A stretch of DNA of 6,841 nt from Promicromonosporaceae bacterium (GCA_009782865.1 WRIF01000086.1:1-6841); one strand, 5' to 3'; positions 1-6,446 are shown, counted from the stretch's first letter. Notes: generated by a model not told the origin, from the letters alone. Made by a program: numbers and translations.

Positions 1-1
1 G

Positions 2-238
2 GCCTGGTCTGGTCCCGGCCTGGCCAACCCCGCCTGGCGATTCAACTTCGAGGCTGGCGGCACCGGCACCCGGGAGACGACCGACTCCGACATGACCTGG
101 GAGTTTGTTGGGGGCCAGCTGCACATAGGCACCGCCGTCTTCGTGGAACGCTGGTACGCCACCATCGACGGCGACGTGCTGACCCTGGTTTCGGCGCAGG
201 TCGACGGCCTGTACTACACCTACCAGCGCATCAACTAG
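2..238 (+). CDS. C-terminal end of a small lipocalin-like / beta-rich protein (5' partial)
   Basis: An open frame enters from the left edge and ends at TAG 236-238, giving 78 residues with no start in the window. The visible part alternates short polar turns with aromatic and hydrophobic strands: AWRFNFEAGGTG, then TWEFVGGQLHIG, then ERWYATIDGDVLTLVS, and finally YYTYQRIN at the C terminus. This pattern, with a tryptophan followed by a dGtGT turn, then a gg-L-I strand, then a 'Y-x-I-dGD-L-L' hairpin and a closing Y-x-R, is typical of small lipocalin-like domains of unknown function (DUF5640-like) often found at the end of secreted or membrane-tethered actinobacterial proteins. The family assignment is an inference from pattern, and the N-terminal part that would show a signal peptide or membrane anchor lies outside the window. 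The gene converges on the ABC exporter with a gap of 28 bases. Its function is unknown. Confidence 0.7.
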   Translation, partial: AWSGPGLANPAWRFNFEAGGTGTRETTDSDMTWEFVGGQLHIGTAVFVERWYATIDGDVLTLVSAQVDGLYYTYQRIN

Positions 239-241
239 AGC

Positions 242-273
242 GCGCTGGCCCGCCCCGCCTGGGGGATCAGCGC
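242..273. terminator. Possible bidirectional hairpin between convergent genes
   Basis: The 6-base arms GCGCTG (242-247) and CAGCGC (268-273) are perfect inverted copies. Between them CCCC (253-256) and GGGG (261-264) can form an inner hairpin with loop GCCT. The structure sits between two convergent genes and overlaps the stop codon of the ABC gene. There is no T-tract, so a Rho-independent role is only suggested by the position and pairing. Confidence 0.35.
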
Positions 274-2144
274 CCGACGAGGCTGCGGTACAGCTCGGAG
301 GTAGCCTCCAGGTCCTCGTGGGAGCCCTGGGCGACGAGTTGGCCCTCTTCGAGCAGCAGCACCTGGTCAGCGTCGCGCACGGTGTCGAGGTTGTTGCCGA
401 TGGTGATGACCACGCCCTGCTTGGCAAACGCGGCGAGGGCCCGGTCGATCGACTTCTCGGCCGCGCCCCCAATCTGGGAGGTGGCGTCGTCAATGATCAG
501 CACGTCGGCCACCGCCAGCAGCGCGCGGGCAACGGCCAGGCGCTGACGCTCGGAACCGGTCATGGTGGTGGCGACCAGCTCGTGGTCGAGGCCATCGGGG
601 AACTCCGAGAACTCCTCGTCCAGGTCCACGGCCCGCAGGGCCGCGTACAGCTGTTCGTCCGTCAGGCCCAGGTCAACCGGCTCCAGGTTGTCGCGGATGC
701 TGAACGGCAGCACCGGCGGCTCCTGCTCCACGTAGGCGATGCGTTCGCGCACCTGGGAGTAGGTGAACTGGTCGTAGGGCACGCCATCGAGCAGGATCAG
801 CCCCGAACGCGGGGACAAGAAGCGCATCATCAGCGAGACGGTGGTGGACTTGCCGGCGCCCGACTCCCCGACGATGGCCACGTGCCCCCGGCGCGGAATG
901 GTGAACGACACCTGCTTGATGACATCGTCCTCGACCTGCTTGTAGCGGGCCGAGACCTTCATGAACTCGATCAGCGGGTCGGACGCCTCGTCGTGCAGCT
1001 CGTCATCGGAGACGCCGGTGGCTTCCTCGGCCTCCTCCAGCGGAATCTCCATCGCCTCACCGATGCGGTTGGAGGCGGCCAGGCCCTGCTGGATGGTGGA
1101 GAAGCCGTCGGCCATCTGCATGAGCGGCATGATGAAGTTCTGGGTGTACATGACAAAGGCGACGAGCGCCCCAATGCTCAGGTAGCCGCCCTGCACCCGC
1201 CAGGCGCCGAATGCCAGCATGAAGACGGTGACAAGGAGCATGCCGCCAAAGCCCACCTCGTAGCCGATCACCTCGGTGATCAGGGTGGCGGTGGTGTGCT
1301 TGCGGGCCTTCTCGGCGTCGTCGAGGACGGCTTCGACATGGGAGGCCTCGGCGCGGGAGGCCTTGATGGTGCGCAGGGCACGCATCGAGCCGTCGAGCTC
1401 GGTGGACATGTGGCCGACGGCCGTCTGGGCCAGGGCCCGCTCGCGGCCGGCCTTCGGCATGATCAGCGCCATGGTGATGCCCAGCAACACCAAGGCACCC
1501 AGGGTGATGCCGAGCATCAGGGGGTCGATGACCCCCATCAAGATGATGGAGCCGACCACGCCCACCGCGGCCTGCACCAGCGAGACGAACCCGAGGGTCA
1601 CCGTCACCTGTAGCAGTGGGGCATCGGCCGTCGCCCGGGAGACCAGGTCGGCCGTCGAGCGTTCGCGGATTTCCGAGACTCGGCCGCGCAGGAAGCGGGC
1701 CACCAGGGCGGCGCGCACGTCATAGACGACGTGCTCGGCGGAGTTGCCGAGCAGGATCCACTGCAGCAGCACCGTGACGATGTAGATGATCGTCAGCACG
1801 GCAAAGATGGTCACGTTGGTGACCAGCGCGCCGCTGACATCCTCGCCCAAGAACACGGAGGCTTCCAGGTTGCCGATCACCCATTCGATGATGCGGGGGG
1901 TCCACAGGCCCGTGACCGTGGCGATGATGGCGAACAGCGAGCCGATCAGCAGGCGACCGCGGTACGGCTTGAGGAAGCCCATCAGGGTTCGCCAGTTGCG
2001 ACGGTTGTCGGCGCGGGCCTTGGCCTTCTCGGCGGCGGTGGGCTTGCCGGGCTTGGGAGTTGGCTCTCCGGGATGGGCGGTGTCCGCGTCGAGCGCGTCG
2101 TGGGCGATATGCGGTGCTACCACCGCCGAACTGTCAGAGGGCAT
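267..2144 (-). CDS. Fused ABC exporter (permease-ATPase half-transporter) with degenerate ATPase motifs
   Basis: A 625-residue half-transporter of the type I exporter fold (BmrA/LmrA/MsbA-like), acting in the cytoplasmic membrane as a dimer. Residues 1-50 are a Pro/Ala/Lys-rich cytoplasmic tail. Six membrane helices lie near 61-84, 110-132, 181-203, 205-229, 293-316 and 322-343, and the ATPase domain covers about 390-625. Visible motifs: A-loop Tyr401, Walker A GESGAGKST (426-434), Q-loop Gln474 (YVEQE), signature MTGSE (528-532) in place of LSGGQ, Walker B LIIDD with Asp553 where the catalytic Glu is expected, D-loop SQIG (556-559) lacking its Asp, and GNNLDTV (583-589) with Asn584 in place of the switch His. 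ATP binding should persist but hydrolysis is likely weak or dependent on a partner. No partner half-transporter is in the window. ATG 2144 is preceded by AGGA with a 7-base gap. The substrate cannot be read from sequence; drug or lipid export is typical of the fold. Confidence 0.93.
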   Translation of the reverse strand: MPSDSSAVVAPHIAHDALDADTAHPGEPTPKPGKPTAAEKAKARADNRRNWRTLMGFLKPYRGRLLIGSLFAIIATVTGLWTPRIIEWVIGNLEASVFLGEDVSGALVTNVTIFAVLTIIYIVTVLLQWILLGNSAEHVVYDVRAALVARFLRGRVSEIRERSTADLVSRATADAPLLQVTVTLGFVSLVQAAVGVVGSIILMGVIDPLMLGITLGALVLLGITMALIMPKAGRERALAQTAVGHMSTELDGSMRALRTIKASRAEASHVEAVLDDAEKARKHTTATLITEVIGYEVGFGGMLLVTVFMLAFGAWRVQGGYLSIGALVAFVMYTQNFIMPLMQMADGFSTIQQGLAASNRIGEAMEIPLEEAEEATGVSDDELHDEASDPLIEFMKVSARYKQVEDDVIKQVSFTIPRRGHVAIVGESGAGKSTTVSLMMRFLSPRSGLILLDGVPYDQFTYSQVRERIAYVEQEPPVLPFSIRDNLEPVDLGLTDEQLYAALRAVDLDEEFSEFPDGLDHELVATTMTGSERQRLAVARALLAVADVLIIDDATSQIGGAAEKSIDRALAAFAKQGVVITIGNNLDTVRDADQVLLLEEGQLVAQGSHEDLEATSELYRSLVGR

Positions 2145-2201
2145 CAGGCCATCCTAAGCCCCCGGCTCGGCCTGAACCATAAGCATTTCCCGCCATCTGA
2201 C

Positions 2202-2211
2202 CGCGATCGCG
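2202..2211. promoter_or_regulatory. Perfect 10-bp palindrome in the divergent ABC/tig intergenic region
   Basis: CGCGATCGCG is identical on both strands. It sits between the divergent start codons, about 60 bases upstream of the ABC start and about 16 bases upstream of the -35 box of tig. It could be an operator half or core, but palindromes of this composition also arise by chance in high-GC DNA. No transcription regulator gene is adjacent. Confidence 0.25.
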
Positions 2212-2226
2212 CCATGATCTGGCGTT

Positions 2227-2254
2227 TTGGGCACCCTGGGTTGGGGACTAGAAT
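2227..2254 (+). promoter_or_regulatory. Predicted housekeeping promoter of tig
   Basis: A -10 hexamer TAGAAT (2249-2254) matches TATAAT at 5 of 6 positions. It is preceded after 16 bases by TTGGGC (2227-2232), which matches TTGACA in its first three bases. Transcription would begin near 2261, leaving a leader of about 36 bases that contains the GGAG ribosome site of tig. This is the best sigma-70-like promoter in the window and fits a constitutively expressed chaperone. Confidence 0.65.
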
Positions 2255-2286
2255 GTGGAGGTTGCCCGCACCATCCCTAACCTTTC

Positions 2287-2290
2287 GGAG
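2287..2290 (+). promoter_or_regulatory. Ribosome binding site that fixes the tig start at GTG 2297
   Basis: GGAG lies 6 bases before GTG 2297. The upstream in-frame ATG at 2255 overlaps the end of the predicted -10 box and would add 14 residues not found in trigger factors, so the GTG is chosen. Confidence 0.8.
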
Positions 2291-2296
2291 AAACCT

Positions 2297-3643
2297 GTGA
2301 AGAGCACTGTCGAGACCCTGGATCCCACCAAGGTCAAGTTGACCGTCGAGGTCGAGTACGACGAGATCAAGCCCGCCGTCGAGGCGGCGTACAAGCAGAT
2401 CGCGTCGCAGGTCAACATCCCCGGCTTCCGTAAGGGCAAGGTGCCCGCCCGCATCATCGATCAGCGCGTCGGCTGGGGGGCGGTGGTGGAGCAGGCCATC
2501 AACTCGCAGCTCGGCAAGTGGTATCAGGAGGCGGCGCAGGAGGCGAAGCTGCGCCCCATGGGTCAGCCCGAGGTTGACGTGGTGGAGATTCCGGAGGCCG
2601 CCGGCAGTGGCGTGGTCAAGTTCACCGCCGATGTCGAGGTCCGCCCGGTCATTGACCTGCCCGAGCTCTCCACCCTGGACATCTCGGTCGAGCCGGCCGC
2701 CGTCAAGGACGAGGACATCGAAGAGCGGCTGGACCTTGAGCGCGAGCGCTTCTCGACCCTGATCGGCGTGGACCGTCCGGCCCAGGACGGCGACTTTGTG
2801 GTCATCGACCTGGTGGCCAAGGTTGGTGACGAGGAGGTTGACTCCGTATCCGGCATCTCCTACCAGATCGGTGCCGGCAACATGCTAGACGGCCTTGACG
2901 AGGCCCTGATTGGCCTGTCCGCCGACGAGCCCACCACCTTCAAGACGGAACTGGCGGGAGGCGAGCATGCCGGCGCCAAGGCCAACGTCACCGTCACCCC
3001 CTCCGCGGTCAAGGAGCGCGAGCTGCCCGCCGCCGACGACGACTTTGCCCAGATGGTCTCCGAATTCGAGACGCTGGCGGAGTATCAGGATTCGCTGCGC
3101 GAGGAGATCGCCAAGGCCAAGCGCGGCAACCAGGCCGTGGCCGCCCGCGAGGCGATCATCGAGGCGCTGGAGGCCGCCGTCGAGGTGCCCGTTCCGCCCG
3201 CCCTGCTGGCGGCCCAGCTGGAGGCGCACCTGCGGCGCGAGAACTTGACCTCGGAAGACGACCACGCCAAGGAGGCCGCCGAGGAAGAGGAGCGCGCCCT
3301 GCGCCGCGGCATCATCATGGACACCCTCGCAGAGCAGCTGGACGTCAAGGTGGCCCAGGGTGAGTTGGTCGACTTCATGGTCTCCACCGCTCGCCAGTAC
3401 GGCATGGAGCCGCAGGAGTTCATCTCCATGGTTGACTCCAACGGCCAGATTCCGTCGATGGTTGCCGAGCTGGCCCGCCAGAAGTCGCTGGCCATGGCGC
3501 TGCGTCAGGTGGTGGTCAAGGACACCGCCGGTCAGGTGATCGACCTGACCGAGTTCATCGGCTCAGACGAGAACGATGAGGCCCAGCGCGCGGTGGCCGA
3601 GGCGGCCGCCGAGGCCCTGGCCGCAGACGCCGACGACAAGTAG
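2297..3643 (+). CDS. tig: Trigger factor (ribosome-associated chaperone / peptidyl-prolyl isomerase)
   Basis: A 448-residue trigger factor, the chaperone that docks at the ribosome exit tunnel and shields nascent chains. The N-terminal ribosome-binding domain begins MKSTVETLDPTKVKL and carries the docking signature GFRKGKVP at 43-50, followed by RIIDQRVG. The central FKBP-type domain spans about 157-240 (GDFVVIDL, then GAGNMLDGLDEALIGLS at 192-208, closing in KERELP). The C-terminal helical chaperone arms fill about 245-425, followed by a linker and an acidic, Ala-rich tail ending ADADDK. The overall length is normal for the family. The FKBP pocket looks eroded: the family Phe of 'IPGF' is Leu200, and the Tyr-bearing segment after it is shortened. 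GTG start with GGAG 6 bases upstream; own promoter at 2227-2254; strong hairpin right after the stop. clpP/clpX, which lie near tig in many actinobacteria, are not immediately downstream here. The identification is firm. Confidence 0.98.
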   Translation: MKSTVETLDPTKVKLTVEVEYDEIKPAVEAAYKQIASQVNIPGFRKGKVPARIIDQRVGWGAVVEQAINSQLGKWYQEAAQEAKLRPMGQPEVDVVEIPEAAGSGVVKFTADVEVRPVIDLPELSTLDISVEPAAVKDEDIEERLDLERERFSTLIGVDRPAQDGDFVVIDLVAKVGDEEVDSVSGISYQIGAGNMLDGLDEALIGLSADEPTTFKTELAGGEHAGAKANVTVTPSAVKERELPAADDDFAQMVSEFETLAEYQDSLREEIAKAKRGNQAVAAREAIIEALEAAVEVPVPPALLAAQLEAHLRRENLTSEDDHAKEAAEEEERALRRGIIMDTLAEQLDVKVAQGELVDFMVSTARQYGMEPQEFISMVDSNGQIPSMVAELARQKSLAMALRQVVVKDTAGQVIDLTEFIGSDENDEAQRAVAEAAAEALAADADDK

Positions 3644-3667
3644 CCTCAGCCAGCGCGTCCCTCCGAC

Positions 3668-3704
3668 ACGAACGCCGTCGCCCTAGCCGGGCGGCGGCGT
3701 TCGT
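3668..3704 (+). terminator. Strong hairpin terminator after tig
   Basis: The arms 3668-3683 and 3689-3704 pair over 16 positions, all Watson-Crick except one G-U wobble (3678 with 3694), around a 5-base loop TAGCC. It begins 24 bases after the tig stop. No proper T-tract follows, as is common in high-GC actinobacteria, but stem length and location strongly support termination of tig. The right arm ends two bases before the -10 box of the next gene. Confidence 0.8.
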
Positions 3705-3706
3705 CG

Positions 3707-3721
3707 TACCCTGTGCCCATG
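3707..3721 (+). promoter_or_regulatory. Predicted leaderless -10 box of the oxidoreductase gene
   Basis: TACCCT (3707-3712, fitting the actinobacterial TAnnnT consensus) is followed by 6 bases and then ATG at 3719, which puts the expected transcription start at the A of the start codon. No Shine-Dalgarno sequence precedes this ATG. A convincing -35 is not seen; its place is taken by the loop of the tig terminator. Confidence 0.5.
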
Positions 3722-4762
3722 CCTTTGCCTGCCTCGCTGCCGTCGCCTCGCACCCCCAACCCGATGGATGCCCCGCCCCTGCGGTGGGGGATCATTGCCC
3801 CGGGCGGAATCGCGGGCGCGTTCGCGTGGGCCGCGAACACGTTCACCCGGCAAGACCTGGTGGCCTGTGGCTCGTCGTCGCTAGAGCGCGCCCAAGGCTT
3901 CGCCGCCCGCTACGGCCTGCCCCGCGCCTACGGCTCCTATGAACAACTGCTCGCTGACGAGGAGGTGCAGGCCGTCTACGTCGCCTCCCCCCACTCCCAT
4001 CACTTTGCGCAGGCCAAGGCCGCCCTGGAGGCGGGCAAGCATGTGCTGGTGGAGAAGAGCTTCACCACCTCGGCCGCCCAGGCCCGCGAACTGGCAGGCC
4101 TGGCGGCCGCCGGTGGGCTGACGCTGATGGAGGCGATGTGGACCCGGTTCCTGCCGCGTACCGACGTGGTGCGCCAACTCCTGGAGGTTGAGGCCCTCGG
4201 CAGCATCGAGATGCTGGTGGCCGACCACGGGCAGTCGCTCCTGCACATTCCGCGGCTGGTGGACCCGGAACTTGCCGGGGGAGCGCTGCTTGATCTGGGC
4301 GTCTACCCCTTGTCGTGGGCGGTCTTCGCGCTGGGAATGCCGGCGAGGGTATCCAGCCGCGGCACGCTCACGGCGGCGGGCGTCGACCGGCAGGAGGCCA
4401 TCGCGCTCGACGGCTTTGCCGCCCACCCGGGCGCCCAGGCGTTGCTCACCGCCACAATTGGCGCCAAGACGGCCACCACGGCCGTGCTTTCCGGAACGGC
4501 CGGGCGCATCGAACTGCCCGGCGACTTCTACACCCCCGGCAATGTGCGCCTGCTGGCGCCGGACAACACCCTGATAGACGAGTGGGTTGACCATGGGCCG
4601 CACGGCCATGAGGCCATGTGCCACGAGATCGCCCACTTCGCCCAGTTGGTGGCCGACGGGCGGGGCGAGTCCCCGCTGCTGCCCCTGTCCGAGACGGCGG
4701 CGATCGTGGGCCTGATGGACCAGATTCGCGCCCAACTGGGGGTCAAGTACCCCTGGGAGTGA
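3719..4762 (+). CDS. Gfo/Idh/MocA-family NAD(P)-dependent oxidoreductase, dihydrodiol dehydrogenase-like
   Basis: A 347-residue cytosolic dehydrogenase. The N-terminal Rossmann fold starts RWGIIAPGGIAGAF, and the nucleotide site continues through VYVASPHSHH and GKHVLVEKSFTTS, a variant of the family EKP motif with Lys113. LMEAMWTRFLP (Trp141) and GGALLDLGVYPLS (Asp192 and Tyr196, four apart) match the active-site layout I recall for mammalian dimeric dihydrodiol dehydrogenase (Lys97, Trp125, Asp176, Tyr180). The likely reaction is reversible oxidation of a diol or sugar hydroxyl with NAD(P); the substrate is unknown. The leaderless ATG at 3719 gives a Pro-rich extension of about 15 residues before the fold. 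ATG 3764 would give the usual family N terminus (MDAPPLRWG) but also lacks a ribosome site, and GTG 3713 is a third in-frame option. The gene is alone in its transcription unit and converges on the nitroreductase with a 6-base gap. Confidence 0.9.
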   Translation: MPLPASLPSPRTPNPMDAPPLRWGIIAPGGIAGAFAWAANTFTRQDLVACGSSSLERAQGFAARYGLPRAYGSYEQLLADEEVQAVYVASPHSHHFAQAKAALEAGKHVLVEKSFTTSAAQARELAGLAAAGGLTLMEAMWTRFLPRTDVVRQLLEVEALGSIEMLVADHGQSLLHIPRLVDPELAGGALLDLGVYPLSWAVFALGMPARVSSRGTLTAAGVDRQEAIALDGFAAHPGAQALLTATIGAKTATTAVLSGTAGRIELPGDFYTPGNVRLLAPDNTLIDEWVDHGPHGHEAMCHEIAHFAQLVADGRGESPLLPLSETAAIVGLMDQIRAQLGVKYPWE

Positions 4763-4764
4763 GC

Positions 4765-4778
4765 CTGGCTACAGCCAG
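4765..4778. terminator. Possible small bidirectional hairpin between convergent genes
   Basis: CTGGC (4765-4769) and GCCAG (4774-4778) pair around loop TACA, between the oxidoreductase stop (4760-4762) and overlapping the nitroreductase stop (4769-4771). The stem is only 5 bases and there is no T-tract, so support is mainly positional. Confidence 0.3.
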
Positions 4779-5494
4779 CCCTTGGCGCGCAGCAGCCGGG
4801 TGGAGGACTCCGTCTGCGGCTCGGCAAACTGCAGGGCCATGCGCTGCGACCACGAATCCCCGGGGGTGTCTCCGAAGTATTCGCGCATGTCGGCATCGGC
4901 CTGCTGCACCACCTCGGTGAGGGCGGCGGCGTCGCGCCGCTGGTACCGCTCGCGATGCACCACGGCGTCACGCGGCAGGCGCGGCTTGGGTGCGGGCTCG
5001 ACGGCGGGGCGGCCGAGCGCCAGGCCGAACACGGGGAAGGTGTACTGGGGCAGGTCAAGCAGTTCGGCGAACTCCTCGGAGAAGTAGCGGACGTAGCCCA
5101 GGAAGCAGGTGCCGTAGCCGAGGCCCTCGGCGGCCAGCGCCACGTTCTGGGCGCAGAGGGCGGCGTCGACGGCGCCGATCAACACCGACTCTATGGACTC
5201 GGGGTAGAAGTCCTCGCCGCGGAAGTCCATGGCGGCCTCGGCGCGGGTGAGGTCACCCACGAAGAACAGCAGGGCGGCGCAGTCGCGCGCCTGGGGGAGT
5301 GGCATGATATCGAAGACCTGTTGCCTGCGGGCCGGGTCCTCGATCACGATGATCGAATAGCTTTGCCCGCCCTTCCAGGTGGCGGCCTGCCGGCCGGAGT
5401 CGATCAGGTGGTCGAGGGTCTCGGCGGGAATCGCCTCGTCCGTGAACTCGCGGACGGTGGCGTGACGGCGCATCAGCTCCATGATCTCGTTCAT
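4769..5494 (-). CDS. NfsA-like FMN-dependent nitroreductase (NAD(P)H oxidoreductase)
   Basis: A 241-residue flavoprotein of the NfsA/Frp branch of the nitroreductase superfamily, a homodimer that moves electrons from NAD(P)H through FMN to quinones, nitroaromatics or flavin. FMN-contact segments are visible: RRHATVREF at 9-17 (His11 and Arg15 in the usual places), GRQAATWKGGQSYSI at 34-48, the glycine-rich GLGYGTCFLG at 124-133, and GLALGRPA followed by KPRLP at 170-174, which is diagnostic for this branch. The C-terminal helix SWSQRMALQF and final KGWL also parallel NfsA, and the length is normal. The loop before it (EYFGDTPGDS, 205-214) is short and has no Arg, whereas NfsA and Frp use Arg in this loop to bind NADPH. 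ATG 5494 starts 4 bases after the amidase stop with only a weak ribosome site, so translation is probably coupled; Met5 and Met8 are alternative starts. Physiological substrate unknown. Confidence 0.93.
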   Translation of the reverse strand: MNEIMELMRRHATVREFTDEAIPAETLDHLIDSGRQAATWKGGQSYSIIVIEDPARRQQVFDIMPLPQARDCAALLFFVGDLTRAEAAMDFRGEDFYPESIESVLIGAVDAALCAQNVALAAEGLGYGTCFLGYVRYFSEEFAELLDLPQYTFPVFGLALGRPAVEPAPKPRLPRDAVVHRERYQRRDAAALTEVVQQADADMREYFGDTPGDSWSQRMALQFAEPQTESSTRLLRAKGWL

Positions 5495-5498
5495 GGGG

Positions 5499-6446
5499 TC
5501 AGCCTAGCCGCGGTCGCCCGTCGCGCCGCAGGCGCAGCCTCACCTTGACGACGATGGCGATCACGAACACCGCGGCCAGGGCTAGCGCCACGCCTGCCGC
5601 TCGCCACGGCGTCACCCAGGCGGTCAGGACCGCCGGGAAGCCGTCGGCGGCGGGGCCGGTGAAGCCGGGGTCGCCACCGCCGAACAGGCCGGCGGCCTGC
5701 ACCTCGGCGGTGGTGGTGGCCGCGTGCTGCCGGATGACGGGCAGGGCGGCCAGCAGGTGGTGGCCGGGGCATTCGGTGACGCCGAGGGTGTCGTGCCCGA
5801 CGATGGCGGGAATGGCCATCTGCTGCTCGACGGGCCAGGTGAGGTTGGTGGCGGCCGGGTAGCGGGTGATCTCGGCGGTGGGGTCAACGCCGTGGCGCCC
5901 GGGGCGGTAGCCGATTATCTCCCCGGCGGCCTGCAGGGCGGCAGGGGTGGGTTCAGTGTGATCGAAGTCACCGAGGAGGGCCACCGAGACCGAGCCGGTG
6001 TTGAAGCCGCGCGCATGCGCGCCGATGACCGGCGAGGTCAGGGACCCTGCCGCGCCCTCGAAGATGTTGCCCGCCGGGTCGATCAGAAAGTTGTAGCCGA
6101 TGTCGCAGAATCGCTGGCTGGTCTGATGGTCTTGCTGGATCGATCGGAGCCGGGCGTGTACCTCGTCCTGGCCGCCGAACTGCGTCTGTCCCGAGGTGTG
6201 GTGCACCACCGCGTGGATCAGATGGGTGTGGGTGTCGGAGGCGCAGCGCGGCTCGGCGGCGCCCCACTCGGCACGGCTGATGACGTGCGGACGCACATCG
6301 GGGACGTCGGAAGGTGTGGCACTCGCGGCCGGCGCCAGCCACGAACCGAGCGCCGCAATCGCCAGCACCACGAGGGCGACGGCGCCGCAGAACGCGGCGA
6401 TGGTGGTCTCGGGGATGGTGCCCGCCTGGCGGGGACGCTCGTTCAT
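5499..6446 (-). CDS. PGRP/amidase_2 family N-acetylmuramoyl-L-alanine amidase, exported and membrane-anchored
   Basis: A 315-residue wall hydrolase predicted to cut the amide bond between muramic acid and the stem peptide outside the membrane. Residues 14-38 are a hydrophobic signal or anchor ending in APAASA. The PGRP/amidase_2 domain covers about 53-240: ISRAEWGAAEPRC, VVHHTSG (zinc ligand His82), CDIGYNFLIDPAGNIFEG (catalytic Tyr118), GAHARGFNTGSVSVALLG, and GHDTLGVTECPG with zinc ligands His218 and Cys226. All catalytic positions are kept, so it should be active rather than a binding-only PGRP. Cys68 and Cys114 could form a disulfide. A Gly/Pro-rich linker (about 253-271) leads to a C-terminal membrane helix at about 283-300 and a basic tail (KVRLRLRRDGRPRLG); there is no LPXTG motif. 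The start lies 7 bases after a TAGCGT -10 box, which suggests a leaderless message. It is the first gene of a unit with the nitroreductase. Confidence 0.93.
   Translation of the reverse strand: MNERPRQAGTIPETTIAAFCGAVALVVLAIAALGSWLAPAASATPSDVPDVRPHVISRAEWGAAEPRCASDTHTHLIHAVVHHTSGQTQFGGQDEVHARLRSIQQDHQTSQRFCDIGYNFLIDPAGNIFEGAAGSLTSPVIGAHARGFNTGSVSVALLGDFDHTEPTPAALQAAGEIIGYRPGRHGVDPTAEITRYPAATNLTWPVEQQMAIPAIVGHDTLGVTECPGHHLLAALPVIRQHAATTTAEVQAAGLFGGGDPGFTGPAADGFPAVLTAWVTPWRAAGVALALAAVFVIAIVVKVRLRLRRDGRPRLG

Noticed and set aside
318..1613. 431-codon open frame on the plus strand antisense to the ABC exporter, rich in Gly, His and Gln
   Set aside because: It is a mirror frame produced by third-position GC bias of the real gene. 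It has no recognisable motifs and runs opposite a clear ABC transporter.
2145..2226. Promoter for the ABC exporter on the minus strand
   Set aside because: A TATGGT-like -10 can be found near 2180, but no acceptable -35 lies at the right distance, so it was not annotated.
2255..2296. Upstream ATG adding 14 residues to trigger factor
   Set aside because: It overlaps the end of the predicted -10 box, has no ribosome site, and trigger factors begin at the MKSTVE-type sequence supplied by GTG 2297 with GGAG upstream.
3881..4735. 284-codon minus-strand frame opposite the oxidoreductase
   Set aside because: Composition-driven shadow frame with no family motifs; the plus-strand frame has unambiguous Gfo/Idh/MocA signatures.
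4955..5548. 197-codon plus-strand frame opposite the nitroreductase
   Set aside because: Shadow frame spanning the junction between two well-supported minus-strand genes.
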